From: Dryococelus australis
Lineage: Eukaryota > Arthropoda > Insecta > Phasmatodea > Phasmatidae
Assembly: GCA_029891345.1 (NCBI GenBank)
Contig: CM056998.1
Span: 174,974,239 to 175,038,238 of the forward strand
Direction of reading: 5' to 3'
Length of the DNA stretch: 64,000 bases
The notes beneath the pieces were generated by a model. That model was not told the origin of the DNA and did not search any database. It was given only the letters and a program-made list of their open reading frames with translations. Both the position numbers and the translations under genes were made by a program. Positions 1 through 12,924 of the stretch are shown piece after piece. Position 1 is the stretch's first letter, and each line of letters begins with the position of its first letter.

Positions 1-15
1 TTATGGCAATAGTTA

Positions 16-682
16 TAGGCTTTTCACGGTAAAATGAGCACTTTTGAAAGCACTGCTTATGATCTACTTGTATGCACGTTATGTATTCCTCCGCCTTCTG
101 TAAAATTAGCGTTGCCATGGGCCTAATCACTTTATTCATGCGTCGGTCATGTGAAACTGTGGAATTAATAGAAGAGAAAATACTTTACAAATCTGCTCAT
201 TTTTACACTTCAGTGAATATAAAAAAAACAGAAAGCGAAAGAAATAATTTCAAGGTATCACAAATGGTTATAGGCTGTTCGCGGTAAAGTGAGTACTTTT
301 TAAGGCCCTTATAAATTTTTCCTTTCATCCAATTTTCATCTTCCTGCTACTTTTTAATACAAACATGGCAATGTGACCAATAAACACAGTGTATACATTT
401 CACCACCACCACCAAAATGTTATGCCTTAGACTGCAATAAGATACATTTATTAGCGGTTAATGTCTGTTGAGAGGGCCTTAAAAAGTGGTCACTTTGTCG
501 TGAACAGTCTATACCTAACGGAGGTTTTTTATTCGACGTTAAAATATGGAAATACTTTCCAGCCATCGTTGCCAACTTTACTGGGCGAATGTCACTCAGT
601 GCTCCCGTTAAAATATATGCACGCAGGGGCAGTGACTTTTTTCTGAGGTTCATTTCTAGAGTGGTCACTTTATTGTGAAGAT
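16..682 (+). mobile_element. Family A MITE, interrupted by a family B MITE
   Basis: The left end is the shared terminus (AGGCTTTTCACGGTAAAATG). The internal body matches other family A copies, for example the segments at 8206-8633 and 31216-31637. The right end is degenerate near 675-682. The element is split at 270/512 by a family B copy. Removing that insert restores GGTTACCTAAC, the sequence found uninterrupted at 8460-8470. Confidence 0.85.
271..511 (+). mobile_element. Family B MITE nested in family A
   Basis: A 241-bp element with inverted ends TAGGCTGTTCGCGGTAAAGT and a matching complement ending in GAACAGTCTA. It is flanked by TA at 269-270 and 512-513. The empty site is preserved in other family A copies, so the 2-bp TA duplication is shown directly. 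Confidence 0.9.
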
Positions 683-1910
683 ACTTTACTTGTATTGTAG
701 CGGCGAGAGGTCGCGAAGTGACAGTGGTGTACAAGAATAAAGCGGGATAGTACCCCGGCAGGAAGCCAAGGGTACCCCTGGAGAATGTGGGGCAGGCTCG
801 CGGGGAACAGGTTGTGCCGCCTGCTGCAATACCTGCTGCCGCGGGTACCAGACATTCCGCACACACCTCCCCCTCCTACCGACGTACAAAAACACGACCT
901 CCGGCTGCTGACACGCGCCGACACAGTCCGTCCGCGCCCTTTCCCGGCCCGCACAGGAGCGGAAAAAAAAACTCGCGAGTTTGTCTGGCAGCAGGTATAG
1001 TCTGTATCCTCTGTTATGATTGTCAGTAAACCAGGAAGCCAGAAATTACAACAGGGAATTGCAAAGGAAGGGCCGACAGCAACATCCCCCTCCACCAACC
1101 GGCAATCGGGACAGCTATGTTGAAACAACGTGACAATATAGGCCACTGTAAGGCAGGGTCAGACATCTTTCCACATCCGACCAGCAGCCAGGGAAGATCA
1201 CAATATGTGTCCGTCCGTCGCCATCCGAGGATCAGCTAGATACAGCCTCCGGCATAAGAATAAGGTGGGGGCTGTCCGACTTAGGTATAAACAGAAGTGG
1301 GGTGAGATTGTCGTAACTTATTTTATGTTAATAACATTTCAATACGCTCCCTGTTACTGAAACTCTTTCTGTGTTGTATTAACTGTGTCTCACATATCAT
1401 TAATAAACCCCCCTCAGTTACCATAAAAGCTCTGCCATTAGCCATCATTTCAGCTACGCCCCTAAACACTTCTTGTATGGATGTGACCAAAGTCAAAGCC
1501 ATAACAACTAGCAATCAGTACCGCTATCCCTCGCCAGTACAGTTTAGGACGCGTGGTTACACTCGGGAAGAACAGAAGTTCTTGAGGAGCCGTATGTCTC
1601 TGCGCTCAGGACCACTTTCGACGAGCCGATACGAGCAAATTCTGAGTGATGACAACGTTCGGGGCGTCTAACCATTACAGGTTCGTTCCTCCCACCGTCT
1701 GAACAGCGGCGATGACGTCCGCCGAGTCAGTTCCATTCCTCAGTGTTTGGTCCCTTTATTTCCATTCCTCCATGGTCGCCATTAGAAACTCGACCGGCGG
1801 ATGTTTAATACTGATTTAATGTCTGCATAACGGCATAGATATTGAACGAACGCAATGATACACGTCAAACTAATATACTTTTTTAACGTCTAACATGTAC
1901 CTGAATTATA
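683..1910. other. Unassigned; GC-rich at 760-960
   Basis: No recognised gene or repeat. Positions 760-960 are GC- and CpG-rich with short chance open frames on both strands; the rest is mixed composition. The open frame near 1477-1671 has no recognisable domain. Confidence 0.4.
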
Positions 1911-2316
1911 TCGGTTGTTCGCGGTAAAATGAGCACTTTTGAACGCCCTGCTTACGATCTACTTGTATGCACGTTGTGTATTCCTCCGTCTTATGTAAAA
2001 TTAACATTACTATGGGGCTCGTCACTTCATGCCTGCGTCAGTCAAATGAAACTGTGAAATTAGTAAGAAAGTAAATACTTTACAAATCGGCTCATTTTTA
2101 CACTTCGATGCATTAGAAACACAGAAAGTGAAAGAATTAAATTTTAAGTTATCACAAATAGTTACCTGTTAAGATATGGAACTACTTTCCCTCCATCGTT
2201 ACCAACTTTGCTGGGCGAATGCCACTCAGTTCGCCCATTAAAATATATGCGTGCAGGGGCAGTGACATTTTTCTAAGGTTAATTTCTAAAGTGCTCACTT
2301 AATCGTGAACAGCCTT
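1911..2316 (+). mobile_element. Family A MITE
   Basis: An uninterrupted copy of about 405 bp with 5' terminus GGTTGTTCGCGGTAAAATG and 3' terminus GTGCTCACTTAATCGTGAAC. A small internal deletion replaces the CCTAACACTTTTTATTCGACG stretch seen in other copies. Confidence 0.85.
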
Positions 2317-2689
2317 TAACTCCAAATGTCATGGTCTCTAATGATACGATGTAGACTTCTGGGGAAGTCACGTCGAACTTGAGATGCTGCCTCTACGGAA
2401 GAAGGGGAAGCCATACTTGGCTGCAGGTTTACAAAACCAATTGGAAAAGCCCATTACTCACTACTCCTCCTGCACGCCAACAGAAAATGTTGCCACTTCT
2501 GCTTCGATAAATTTACTGAACGAAGCTAGGTAACAACACAGTGGCGACAAGAACACACATTCCTGCTTTCATGGACTGGCGATCATGATGCGCAAAACGC
2601 CTTACTGGTCTAAGTTATAATTGGTTCATATTACTGCAGCCGAACATATAGCGCACAGCTCATTGGCTGTGACAACGAAACCAATTTTG

Positions 2690-2775
2690 TGTCGACAGGA
2701 GTACAGCATGCATCATAAATAAAATTTTATTGCAACACCTGAAACCATAAATTAAAGTGGGTTTGAAAGGATAAA
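2690..2775 (+). repeat. A-rich-tailed dispersed repeat (family F)
   Basis: It shares the segment CAACACCTGAAACCATAAA and flanking similarity with 54860-54967, where the copy ends in a poly-A run. This suggests the 3' end of a retroposon of unknown type. Flanking positions 2317-2690 and 2776-3202 show nothing recognisable. Confidence 0.45.
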
Positions 2776-3210
2776 AGAGCTGTTCCTTAGGCATGGGTCC
2801 AAATCACTTGTAGAGGAGACGATCGAACACGAATCCTGTTTCCGAATCCTCGTGATACACTCGTTGGTACTTCAGTAGCTACGAGTAAAATGTTTCCCAA
2901 GGAGAAACTGAAATGTGAAGGATCCAGAATCCTGCCAAACTTTACATTTACTTTCTGCGTGTGAATTTACAACTGGTACACGGTCAATTAAAAACTTTCA
3001 TACTCAACTTTAAACGAAAGTCCCTTTTACGTATGTTAACATTAACTCTGATTAAGACTGCATATAGTAATTTTGGCACCGAATTAAGGGAAGTAATTCT
3101 AACATCGTATTAAAATGGCACTGTTTACATAGATCGATGAACAATGAAATGGTATTTTTATACCCGCTAGCGTAATGATTACTGTAACAAGAACAAGTCT
3201 ATATTTATGA

Positions 3211-3451
3211 GGGACCACCGTGGCTGAGCGGTTAGCCTGCTCGCCTCCCACGAAGGCTAAAGGGTTCAATCCCCGGCCGGGTCACTCCCAGATTTTCGCA
3301 TGTGGAAATCATGCCGAACGATGACGCTGGTCGGTGGGTTTTCTCGGATCTCCCGTTTCCCCGACATTTCATTCCGGTGCTGCTCCATACTCACCTCAAG
3401 CACCTTCATCAGCTCTCAATACCTCGCTGTTAAGAGCTGCTACCTACCTAC
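3211..3451 (+). mobile_element. tRNA-derived SINE, full length with 8-bp target duplication
   Basis: The tRNA-like head carries an A-box (TGGCTGAGCGG) and a B-box (GGTTCAATCC). It is followed by the conserved body with CGATGACGCTGGTCGG and TCTCCCGTTTCCCC, and a short (CTAC)n tail. Perfect ATTTATGA duplications flank it at 3203-3210 and 3452-3459, which supports insertion by retroposition. It is the best-bounded member of the family in the window. Confidence 0.88.
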
Positions 3452-3459
3452 ATTTATGA

Positions 3460-4610
3460 CAATTTTGAGGTGTAAATTGGCGCATAAATACCACTCATTC
3501 CATAGATCATAAAGATAATTCTTGTATGTACCTGAAGATTACACAATGGACAAGAAACAAGAAATAAAACAAGTCGAGAAGTGAAATAGGGTAACGATTC
3601 CTTCGATCAGATTACTCGATGGCTTAAAGGCTGCGTCAAGGCCGTTCAAGGCTCCGCTGACAGTCTTAGAGTCTGACCATCCACCGGGTGGGTGCATGCT
3701 GATTGGCTAGGCCGCTGCCGTCTAGCAAGTTCTCTCCAGACACTGATCGGGTAATTATGGTTTTGGCATATCGTTGACAAGTAAGTGTTCATTCTACTGG
3801 CGCATGCAGACAGAGTTCGCAATACACGTGGTAGTTTCGCCCGTATATTAGCAAGTTATAGAAGAGGAGGGGGGCAAGAGAACGAACTGAGAGGGGCGAT
3901 AGATCTCCCCGCAGCTTCTAGAGTTCGTGGTGCTGGCCCATTTGACCGAGCGTCTCGTATGGCCGCCATGTCTGGAGTGATTGTTTACTATGCGGCCGGC
4001 CCGTGGTTACAGTGTTTCGGGGGGCGGGCTTGTCGCCAGACAGCACGCCATCTTCTTGCCGACGTGGCGACATCGATCGCGTGAATACTGCATGTCCGAG
4101 GGGGCGCTGGATAAGCGGCGAAGGCGCGGGGTATTCCCGTACTCAGGAGGAGTGACCCGAGGACATTAACAGCCCCCAGAGGTCGGTTCGGCCTCGCCAG
4201 CGGCGGCGTTCGTGACTTGTGGGAGCTGCGAGGTCGACTGACAGGCTCGATATGGAAATTCACCGTACACTGACCATTGCATCCACCCCCCTACCCTCCT
4301 CGCACGAAAGACTCATTTTCCCAGCGGAGCTTTCCTTCTGGCATCGCGTGACCTCTCACCACCCCACCTCCTAGACTCCGGTCAGTGGTACCTCCTCCTC
4401 ACCATACTTCACCACCCCCGGGTCGCGGCAATAACCCCATCTAGGGGTCGGCGCCGAGAGCTTATCTGCAACCCGGTGTAGAGCCCCTCCGACGCTCTCC
4501 TCTGACGTCACGCTGAGCCACTCCCGAGGTCGCTGCGGTCGAGGTCCCGGGTTAGAATCCCGAGTGAGTCATGGATGTATGCGCATTTTTCAGATTCGAG
4601 AAAAGATATC
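3460..4610. other. GC/CpG-rich block, unassigned, with a tRNA-like fragment
   Basis: Positions 3640-4560 are strongly GC-rich with several short overlapping open frames on both strands, none with a recognisable domain. A B-box-like GGGTTAGAATCCC at about 4549-4561 suggests a degenerate tRNA-derived SINE head. No splice-bounded exon could be defined. Confidence 0.4.
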
Positions 4611-6590
4611 CCCTACCTCGAAATCCGCGACTAGCACGTAGGCATCAAAGCGAAGACTTTAAAATGCATCATTAAAAAATTAATGAGCCACTCCCCTGTT
4701 TCCCCTCCCCGGTCAGGCTCCAGCTCTCAACTCAAGCTGCGTGACGTTACAGGTTGGTGCAGAGTCCTTCGACTTCCATACGGGATGTAGACTTTCCCCA
4801 CCGCCAACATGTAGGAGTGGATATCCAGCACACCGCAACATGTATAACACTAGCTGCACTGCGCTTCGATTATCCAAAACTCCTCTCATACGTAAAGGCT
4901 TTCATTATCATGACAAACGAATTACCTAATGTCGTTTAAACCCTGAGATGAAAAAGAAAAATGTAAATATATTTTTTTTCAGTTGCTTCTTTTTAATGGC
5001 CGTGCTTAGCCACTTCACTCACAATTACACATATCGTTTAAAACTTTGCAAAGAATGAATTTTCTTTGTACTCTTACGAGTATCGGTATAACAGTCCGTA
5101 AGATATTAGGACCAATAATAATATGTTCGTGCTTCAAGTTATCGGTAGCAGCTGTTTACGAGACAACAGAATGTAGTCTCCACAATGAATGATACCACCA
5201 ACAGGTGCTATGTACAGTGCACGCCATTAAAACCACTTTTAGTGAAACGTCTCGGAAATGGTGCACTGTCACAGTGCTGCTGAGTGCGGAGCAGGACTGC
5301 CAACTTTATCGGATTTGCCATAAGGAATACTTCTGACTACTCGACACCCCGACATCTGATCCCAATGAGTTGGCGGCGGGAAATCATCATTACAAATATT
5401 TTAAAAACTATCTGTAACGTAAAAAAAAACAATAGTATACATCAATCATTATCAACATTTTCTCCGAAACATACAAAACAGCAAAATATTAATTGCAAAA
5501 ATAGAAATCGTATTTAGCAAATTCTATGGCTTCAAATAGTAGTTTTTCATCATTTCGTAGTTTTATAAAATACTCTGTCATTGGGTTTCATCATCAGATT
5601 AAACAATTAATTATAATGTGTTTATTAATATTCACTTCATTGTTTATTAATATTCAGTGCAATTTCGAAGAAATATGAGCCATATGGAGTCCCGTCCTTA
5701 GTCTATACGGGATAATTATTTCAGTCTCAATATACGGGGAATCCCATCCCGTTCGATACGTGACAGTTGGCGACCCTAGCGCGGAAGAAAATATGCATAG
5801 TCATGTCTTACCGGGATTTGAACCCTCGCAATGCAAGCTTTCTCGCTCGATTAAACTAGAGTAGCTGGCCTGTGGAAACACAACGTGAAAACGAAAGCAA
5901 ATCATTCTGGTTCTGGAAACGACGGCGAAGGAAGGAAAGAGGACCGCATACACGGACAGCCCCGGCCCCGGCTAGCTAACCCTGGTGGTCCAAAACCGAC
6001 GAAGAAGAAACATTTCTAATTTTGTTTGAACATTAATCGATCCAACACATATTTACGGGGCACTACCTGCAACAACCGCTGTTTAATAAAGAGATGCTTG
6101 CTAATCGTGTAGCAAGAACTTGGTTTAACCAAGAGTCGGCTTCGGTTAGCGAGGCCACTAAAACTCTGCTATCAATCCGCGAGGTTGTGCGTTCGAATTC
6201 TGGTTAAGGTGTGGATGTGTATAATGTATTACGGTCTAGGTGGCCCTCTCGTGTCAAACATATTAAGGCGAAAACATTACAACCCTACAAACGATAATTT
6301 TAAAAAATATTCTAAAAAAGCCAAATAATGCAATAACTGAGATATGTGAAACAAACGTCCTAACCTCACAGACTATGTCGAACGAGTTAGCTCTCTGTAT
6401 TTTATTCGGTAAAAATTAAACTCCGTAGATTAGAACTGAATTACTGAGAACGGCGAAAACCTGTGGATTGCTTCGAAAACTCATTTCAGGTGGTTTAAAA
6501 GTAGTTTTTACTGACTTTGAGGGAATCCAACAGCTTTAAATGGCTGTCTCGGCGCATTTCACTTATTATTCCTTCTGAAGACGTGCAATA
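4611..6590. other. AT-rich unassigned sequence with degenerate tRNA-like heads
   Basis: No gene seen. Two short tRNA-like remnants are suggested by B-box motifs: GGGTTCAAATCCC on the minus strand at about 5815-5827, and GCGTTCGAATTC on the plus strand at about 6190-6201. The rest shows no structure I can support. Confidence 0.4.
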
Positions 6591-6818
6591 TATGCTGTTC
6601 ACGGTAAAGTGAACACTTTTTACTGCCCTTCATAAATTTTTCCTTTCATCTAATTTCTATCTTCCTGCTGCTTTTTAATATAAACATTACAGTGTGACCA
6701 ATAAACACAGTCTACATATTTCACTAACCGCAAAATGTAATGACTGAGGCTGCAATAATATATATTTATTAGTGTTGTAAGGGCCTTAAAAAGTACTCAT
6801 TTTACCGTGAACAGCCTA
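6591..6818 (+). mobile_element. Family B MITE
   Basis: A 228-bp copy bounded by TA at 6589-6590 and 6819-6820. Ends are TATGCTGTTCACGGTAAAGT and the complement ending in GAACAGCCTA. The interior contains the family B hallmark GTGACCAATAAACACAG. Confidence 0.88.
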
Positions 6819-8205
6819 TAAAAGAATTTACTATGGCAGTATTGTCACTATACAAACCACTAGTTCAAATCTAATGCAGTAAAACCAGTATGCTTATGTA
6901 TTCCGGATCTCTTGAACATATGAGATCGCGCGTAAGGATAGCATGAAAAGACTATCAGCGGTAAATTAAGAGAACGTTAGAACACCCAGAAAAATCGCCA
7001 CATCATTCAACGAAAGCCACGCTACACACGCAATATTTTTTTTTGTATATACTCACCGAACGAATTAATTGACTATCAATAAGTCCCGTACGATTGTACT
7101 TAACACGAGGTTAACAATTAACGGAGTATATCGGCATTTAATACGTTCTCGGATATTACCAGCTGCTTGTAATCTTCTTGCTTCATCGATGCGTATGATA
7201 GCCATAATATCGGCATTTCTATAAATACATCGCCTGTGCTACGTATAAAAAGGTCATTGCCTTTTTTTTTGTCTACACGTGTTCTTTTCTTTATCCAAAT
7301 CTTCTTTAATTCTTCACTTAGAAGCTTTCTTTTTGACCCCAATGATTTTAGCTCTTAAATTTATCGTACTTCAAACGACTGTTGATTCCCATAATTATGT
7401 TTGAACGAACCAGACTTCAATGCAATTATTTTTTTTTCTCATAATGACGTATAATAAACTACGAAACTAGCAAACAGACGGTTACACCAAGAATCATTAA
7501 ACCAAGTAAGTGGTCGATGAAACCCGCTATTTGTTACCTATGTAATTACCTGCTTCTCTGACATCATACGAGCTTTACGTATCTGAAGTGTATGGTATAT
7601 ACTTACACTGGGTAAATTTACCTTCCCCTTTTTTGTCATCAATACATATCGTGATGGGGAAAAAAAGCTAGCTAAGTAAAATATTTATCAACTGAGAAAA
7701 AGAAAAAAACTTTTGTCCCATGCTCCTTTTCGTGGCGTATTTTTATATATCAAGGCTTTGTTTCATTGCGGATTATCATTTGTTGTGTAGATCTTTCGCA
7801 AAATTGGGTCTCATTCGTTTAAGCGCGCTGGTAGTGGAGATAATTTTTGAATGTGATGTTTTAAAACATGTGGTTGCTGTGAACGTCACAGTAGCCAGCA
7901 TTTAGCGGCAATGGTGTGAGTTGTTGACAGACCAGCTCCTAGGAAACACTGGTTCAAACGTGTCTACGCCAGTAATTTCGAAAAACCGGTCAATACAATA
8001 ATAAAGCCACCGTATATTCAATTCATGTTACCCTACGTTTCGTTCGAGATACGACACTAAACTGGCGTACGGCTGATATCAAAACAAAATATCACATCAC
8101 GCTAAAAAAAAAAGGGGGGGTGTGACTGTGTTGAGGGTTTTTACGTAAATAATTCTGTGTTAGTGGATAATATTTTCTTTCGGATATGGAAATGCGATGA
8201 AAATA
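6819..8205. other. AT-rich, unassigned
   Basis: No recognised gene. A degenerate tRNA-like segment with a GGTTCAAACG B-box lies near 7951-7960. Short A and T homopolymer runs are common. Confidence 0.4.
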
Positions 8206-8633
8206 AAGGCTGTTCACAGTAAAACGAGCACTTTTGAAAGTCATGCTTACGATCTACTTGTATGCACTTTGTGTATTCTTCCGCCCATGTAAAATTAGCA
8301 CTGTCATGGGCCTCATCACTTTATTCAAACGTCGGTAAAGTAAAACTGTGAAATTATTAGGAAAGTACATGTTTTACAAATCTGCTAACTGTTACTCTTC
8401 GATGCATTAATAAAAAAAAAACCAAGAAAGACAAAGAAATAATTTAAGTTATTCCAAATGGTTACCTAACACTTTTTACCCTACGTTAAGATATGGAACA
8501 ACTTTCCCTTCGTCGTTACCAACTTGACTGGGCGAATGTCACTCAGTGCGCCCGTTAAAATGCACGCAGGCAGGGGCAGTGAATTTTTTCCAAGGTTCAT
8601 TTCAAAAGTGCTCACTTTATCGTGAACAGTCTT
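8206..8633 (+). mobile_element. Family A MITE, complete
   Basis: A 428-bp copy flanked by TA (8204-8205, 8634-8635). Ends are AAGGCTGTTCACAGTAAAAC and the complement ending in CGTGAACAGTCTT. The interior includes GGTTACCTAACAC, the intact version of the site into which family B inserted at 270/512. Confidence 0.88.
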
Positions 8634-9269
8634 TAACGAAATGGATACTTGGCTTTGATGGCTTACATCGACACAGGCAGACAGACAGATATATGTGAGA
8701 TATTTCATTTGGCGCAAACATCAGCTGCACTGCACGGAAATGTTCGCCCACGTAAACAATAGCTGCCAGTCGCCTCGACACACGCGCGGGTGGCGCCATT
8801 TCAAGATCACACTCGCATTGTTGTCGTGTATGGCAGATCGAATGAGGCCGCGTTTATTTCTATCGTGTTATTAGTCACAGAGTTAGAGTGTCGGAATTAA
8901 TCACCCTACTTCCGCTACATTGCCATATCCGCCTTGGTACCCCATGTGTCGGTGTGATTTCAAAGACTTTTTCATGTCGAAAATTGTGCTTATACGGTTG
9001 AAATTTACTTCAAATGAAAGAATAGTTCAGATACATTCATTCGTTCCTATTTTGATGGCCTTCCTTCCATAGCATTTTCCTTAAATTTTCTCCTAGTAGT
9101 AATAACTTTTGCGTTATTTACTATGTTATTTCATTACATTCCCGAACCATCGTTCATTGGCGCTGTTACAAGGCAACGTATGTTCTTGTCCTTTCCTCAG
9201 ACCCTCCAATTAGCCTCTTCAATTAATACTTGTATTCATGAATATGTTATTTTAATGCCATTGGCCATA

Positions 9270-9302
<33 letters not shown>

Positions 9303-9610
9303 TAGAATAGTTTATAGCGGTTCGTTATTATACGAATGTTTTTATAATGTTTTTGTTTTGTCCATTTTGTGGCGTTGTTCAGTTTCACCATCTGCTTACC
9401 GTGCTCTTTTTCTTTGTTGCAGTCATTACTGATGTCCTTTTTCTCTTCGGCCTGACAATTTCCAGAGCCTGTAATTCTGGTTGGCGTGTTGTATATTATA
9501 ATCATTGCGATGTTGCTACAAGTCAATATGTGTATACTTCCTGTTAATAAGCCAAATTATAAATCAAATCAAGTCTTGTAAAATGAGGTTACCTCTACAC
9601 TTGACTTGTA
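8634..9610. other. Unassigned, with a (CT)n microsatellite at 9277-9301
   Basis: No gene recognised. The CT dinucleotide run at about 9277-9301 is the only clear structure. Confidence 0.4.
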
Positions 9611-9848
9611 TGGGCTGTTTACGGTAAAGTGGGCTCTTTCTAAGGCCCTTCTTAATTTTTCCTTTCATCCTATTTCCATCTTCCTGCTGCTATTTAATAT
9701 AAACATTGATTTGTGACGAATGAACACAGTGTATACATTCCACCACCCTCAAAATGTAACGCCTGATGCTGCAATAAGACCTATTTATAAGTGGTTAAAG
9801 CCTGTTGGGAGGGCCTTAAAAAGTGCTCACTTTACCGTGAACAGCCTA
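9611..9848 (+). mobile_element. Family B MITE
   Basis: A 238-bp copy with TA flanks (9609-9610, 9849-9850), standard inverted ends and the family interior. The last part reads GGGAGGGCCTTAAAAAGTGC. Confidence 0.88.
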
Positions 9849-9968
9849 TATCATTCCGTATACCCGTGTCACGGGGGGGGGGGGAGAGGGTTGGGGGTGA
9901 CTGGTGTCCGCGTGACCGAGGGAAGACAACGTCGTCCACGAAGAGGACGGGATAAAGCGACATCCGCC

Positions 9969-10005
<37 letters not shown>

Positions 10006-10934
10006 ACGTTGTGAGCGGGGACACGTAGCGACCGCCGCCCGACACGTGCGCGGCAATCCGGATTGTCGGAGTCGATCCGTGATCCTCGATCCTCTCAGAA
10101 CTGTGGAGCCTCGATCCTCTCAGAACTGTGGAGCCGACAAGTACACTGCCAGGGGCCACCAACACGCCTCCCCACGCACCACACCGTGTGCGTGAGGAGA
10201 GGAGGAGGGGGTGATAGTGGAAGCTACAGTAGGTCGTGCGAAGATTTGCCCTTCCAATTCGCGATCATTTTCTTGTGTGTAAATTGCTTTGTTGAGTATT
10301 ACAGTAAGATTACAGACGTCAAAAGAATTTTACACTATAAAATGACAAGATCATCGCTGTAATTCCCTATTGAGGCGTGTTGCCGAAGAAAAAAAATCTG
10401 CACGCCTTTTCAGTGCCTTGTGCTCAAAGACGATGAGGCATTTTGCTCAAAAATTTCTTGGATAAGATAATATTAATATTTATACTTAATTTTTCTTAAT
10501 GGATACAAAACCTTTATTTTTTTAACAATGTCGTATTTCGCCTCATTTTTAATTTTTGTATTTTGTTACTGTTCTCGTTCCTATTTTTGAGTTTAATAAA
10601 ACACGCAATAGCTTCTTCAAAAGGGGTGTGGAAATATTGCTTGTAAATTGTCAACAATAATATTGATAAAAAGATGTGAGATTATTGTTTTCGACGCCGT
10701 CCTTGATTAGAGGCGGATCATAAGGTACCTTTCTCCTGACTTCAAAGATGTCTATCTGTCTCTGTCTCTCTCTCTATCTATCTCTATCACTCTATGTGGG
10801 TGTGTTTATCTCCCTCTCATCTCTTCCATAAAAAAATAAGCATTTTCTAACTGCAGGAAACGTAAATCTACTTGCGAACATTGACACACAGAGATATTGG
10901 AAGTTCCCTTGAAGACAGGCTACCGCATATACAG
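9849..10934. other. Unassigned, with poly-A and a short tandem duplication
   Basis: Holds a G run at 9874-9883 and a poly-A run at about 9974-10001. A unit of about 28 bp built on CGATCCTCTCAGAACTGTGG is repeated twice near 10086-10136. CT/CTAT microsatellites lie at 10755-10795. No gene recognised. Confidence 0.45.
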
Positions 10935-11356
10935 CCTATGAGAGGATTCTTCACACTTTTTAAATCAAACCATTGACAAATCCCCTCATGTATGACGTCA
11001 TTGGTTGTTCCCTAAATATGTCCCGTATCGCGAGCATTTTAAACTTGTGTTAACATAAAAGTATCTCACTTTGGTTAAATTAACTTTTCACTTATATTTT
11101 ACTTTTAAATTATAATAAATAATTTATTATTAATATGAATAAAAACAGTGAGAAAGCATGTGTGGTGGTAATGTCTAGTAAAAAATAGTTCTTATGGAAA
11201 ATAATATTATTCTTAGTGCGTACGAATCCGGTGCGTTGTCCCTCTGGTGTAATTTATAGAACTTGGGTAAGTTTGTCTGCATGCGGTGAGGGGATATCCT
11301 GAAAGAAAAACTTCCGCAGGGCTTCAGGAAAGTTGGAAGTAATCATGAATTGAGTA
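10935..11356 (-). mobile_element. Family C MITE
   Basis: About 420 bp, aligned over its length with the copies at 28515, 29993 and 34555. Diagnostic pieces are CACACTTTTTAAATCAAACC near the left end, a central AT-rich core, GTGCGTTGTCCCTCTGGTG, and CAGGGCTTCAGGAAAGTTGG near the right end. Confidence 0.75.
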
Positions 11357-12524
11357 TACAAGGAAATTACGCGAGATATTTTGGTGACAGATTGTTCTTA
11401 CAGAACTAGTAAGTTTGTCCTACTTATATAATTACATCTCATTTTACTATAAACGGCCACGTCAATAATAATTTTACATCTGGCGGGGAAGGATACACAA
11501 TGGGCAGTAAAGGGCCTTACACAATTGAAAACTTTAACATTGTCTCTTATGGAGCTTGACACAATGAAGCTGTCATAGGTAAAGTCAAGCACTCTTGACT
11601 TTACGATTTCGAAAAGTTGAAATTTAAAGTCAAAGTCAAGCAGCCATTTTGTTGTAGGGTGATTTTAATCTAGGTATACTAAACAAAGATCTTCTTAAAT
11701 TAAATAGATGGCAAACAAATATAATGTGAAGAGGAAATATATGAATTGACATATTTTTACAAAGTAAAAAAAATAGTTTTTTTGTTTTGAAATAAACTTT
11801 TGATGAAAATCTTAAGCCTAACTTTAAAAAAGGTACTTAAAATGCATTACTGGATAGTATAATTATTTATATAACATAACAAGACACACATTTTTTTCGA
11901 AACTCGCAGAACCGATGTTCAATTGTCTGAGCTGTGACTTTACAATATTGTATTGTGTATTGGTGATTTCGTCAGAGAAAAGGAAACGTAAAGTCAAATG
12001 CTAAAGTTTTCTATTGTGTAAGAAGCTTAAAGCAGATCGTAAACATGGCGAAGAGTCCATAACAGACTACCTGCAGCAGCAGAGCGTGCTCTAGCCAAGG
12101 CTGTCTGCAGCAATGCGACACAATTAAGCAAGAAGCCAGACTGAACGTGTACTCAAGACTAATGGGTCGTAAACAGCAGCAGGCTACACAAGACAGCACA
12201 TTTACTCCTTTTTCTTACAAGAATGCTAGCTTTGCAGCATAAAATATGTTTGATGGGAGAGAAGGGGGGAGGGGGTTAGCTTCTCCTCGCCTCCGCAATC
12301 TAACTGACAACCAACTGGGTGGCCAAGGTCCCTCACAAGGGACCGATCTACCCCCGCGCTGAGGGAGTAGCGTCCCGGCGATGTAAAATGGCGGTGGACT
12401 CCTTTTTCTAGGACAAGTTTCCCGTGGACACGACCAAGTGACAGTCGATGTATTATCGCAGTTGGTGCCACTGTGACGACGTCGCGTTGGTACGGCCATG
12501 CTGGCCCGGGCCATTTACTCCTAG
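11357..12524. other. Unassigned, with repeated AAAGTCAA motifs
   Basis: The sequence around 11576-11640 and 11985-12000 repeats GTAAAGTCAA-type words in both orientations, possibly the edges of an old element. No gene recognised. The GC-rich part at 12250-12510 has chance minus-strand frames only. Confidence 0.35.
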
Positions 12525-12895
12525 ACCCATTTCACCCACAGACTAAATATAAGGTAGAACGATCTCGCTGACTGCGGACAACCAAGCCCTGGGTCGCAAC
12601 GCTGAACTGCTTTGTTGCCAATACGACTAGCAGCAATGGCGTTGATTGGATTTGAGGTTAGAGTACTGTTTGGTAACCAAGTGCTTTGAGATGTATGTAT
12701 ACTTCCTACAACCATTTTCAAATTCATATTGATTGAATTCAAATTGGTAAAATAATTTTATTGATATAAGTGATTGTCATTTAACAATTAAGATATAAAT
12801 AAACACGTTCGTCAATGGTGACCATGTGACTTTGACAGTTGTGTTTCTTTGGGGTAGGTCATGTTGGGTATACATACGCAGAAGACGAATAAACG
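12525..12895 (+). repeat. Family D dispersed repeat
   Basis: Shares ordered segments with 15480-16480 and 25500-25850: GATTGGATTTGAGGTTAGAG, CAAGTGCTTTGAGATGT, ACACGTTCGTCAATGGTGAC and GCAGAAGACGAA. It is likely a non-autonomous DNA element. I could not define its ends. Confidence 0.6.
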
Positions 12896-12924
12896 GTATA
12901 CTTCATTTTTAGGCTAAGATTTCA

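Noticed and set aside
420..1146. Long minus-strand open frames
   Set aside because: They run through MITE ends and a GC-rich patch, where stop codons are rare. No domain is recognisable.
1477..1671. 64-codon plus-strand frame
   Set aside because: No domain, no splice or polyadenylation context; likely chance.
3211..3285. Functional tRNA gene
   Set aside because: A- and B-boxes are present, but the sequence continues into a repeated body with target duplications and occurs in several copies. It is a SINE head.
7118..7342. 74-codon minus-strand open frame with a basic N-terminus
   Set aside because: Lys-rich because of AT-rich sequence; no homology or splice context.
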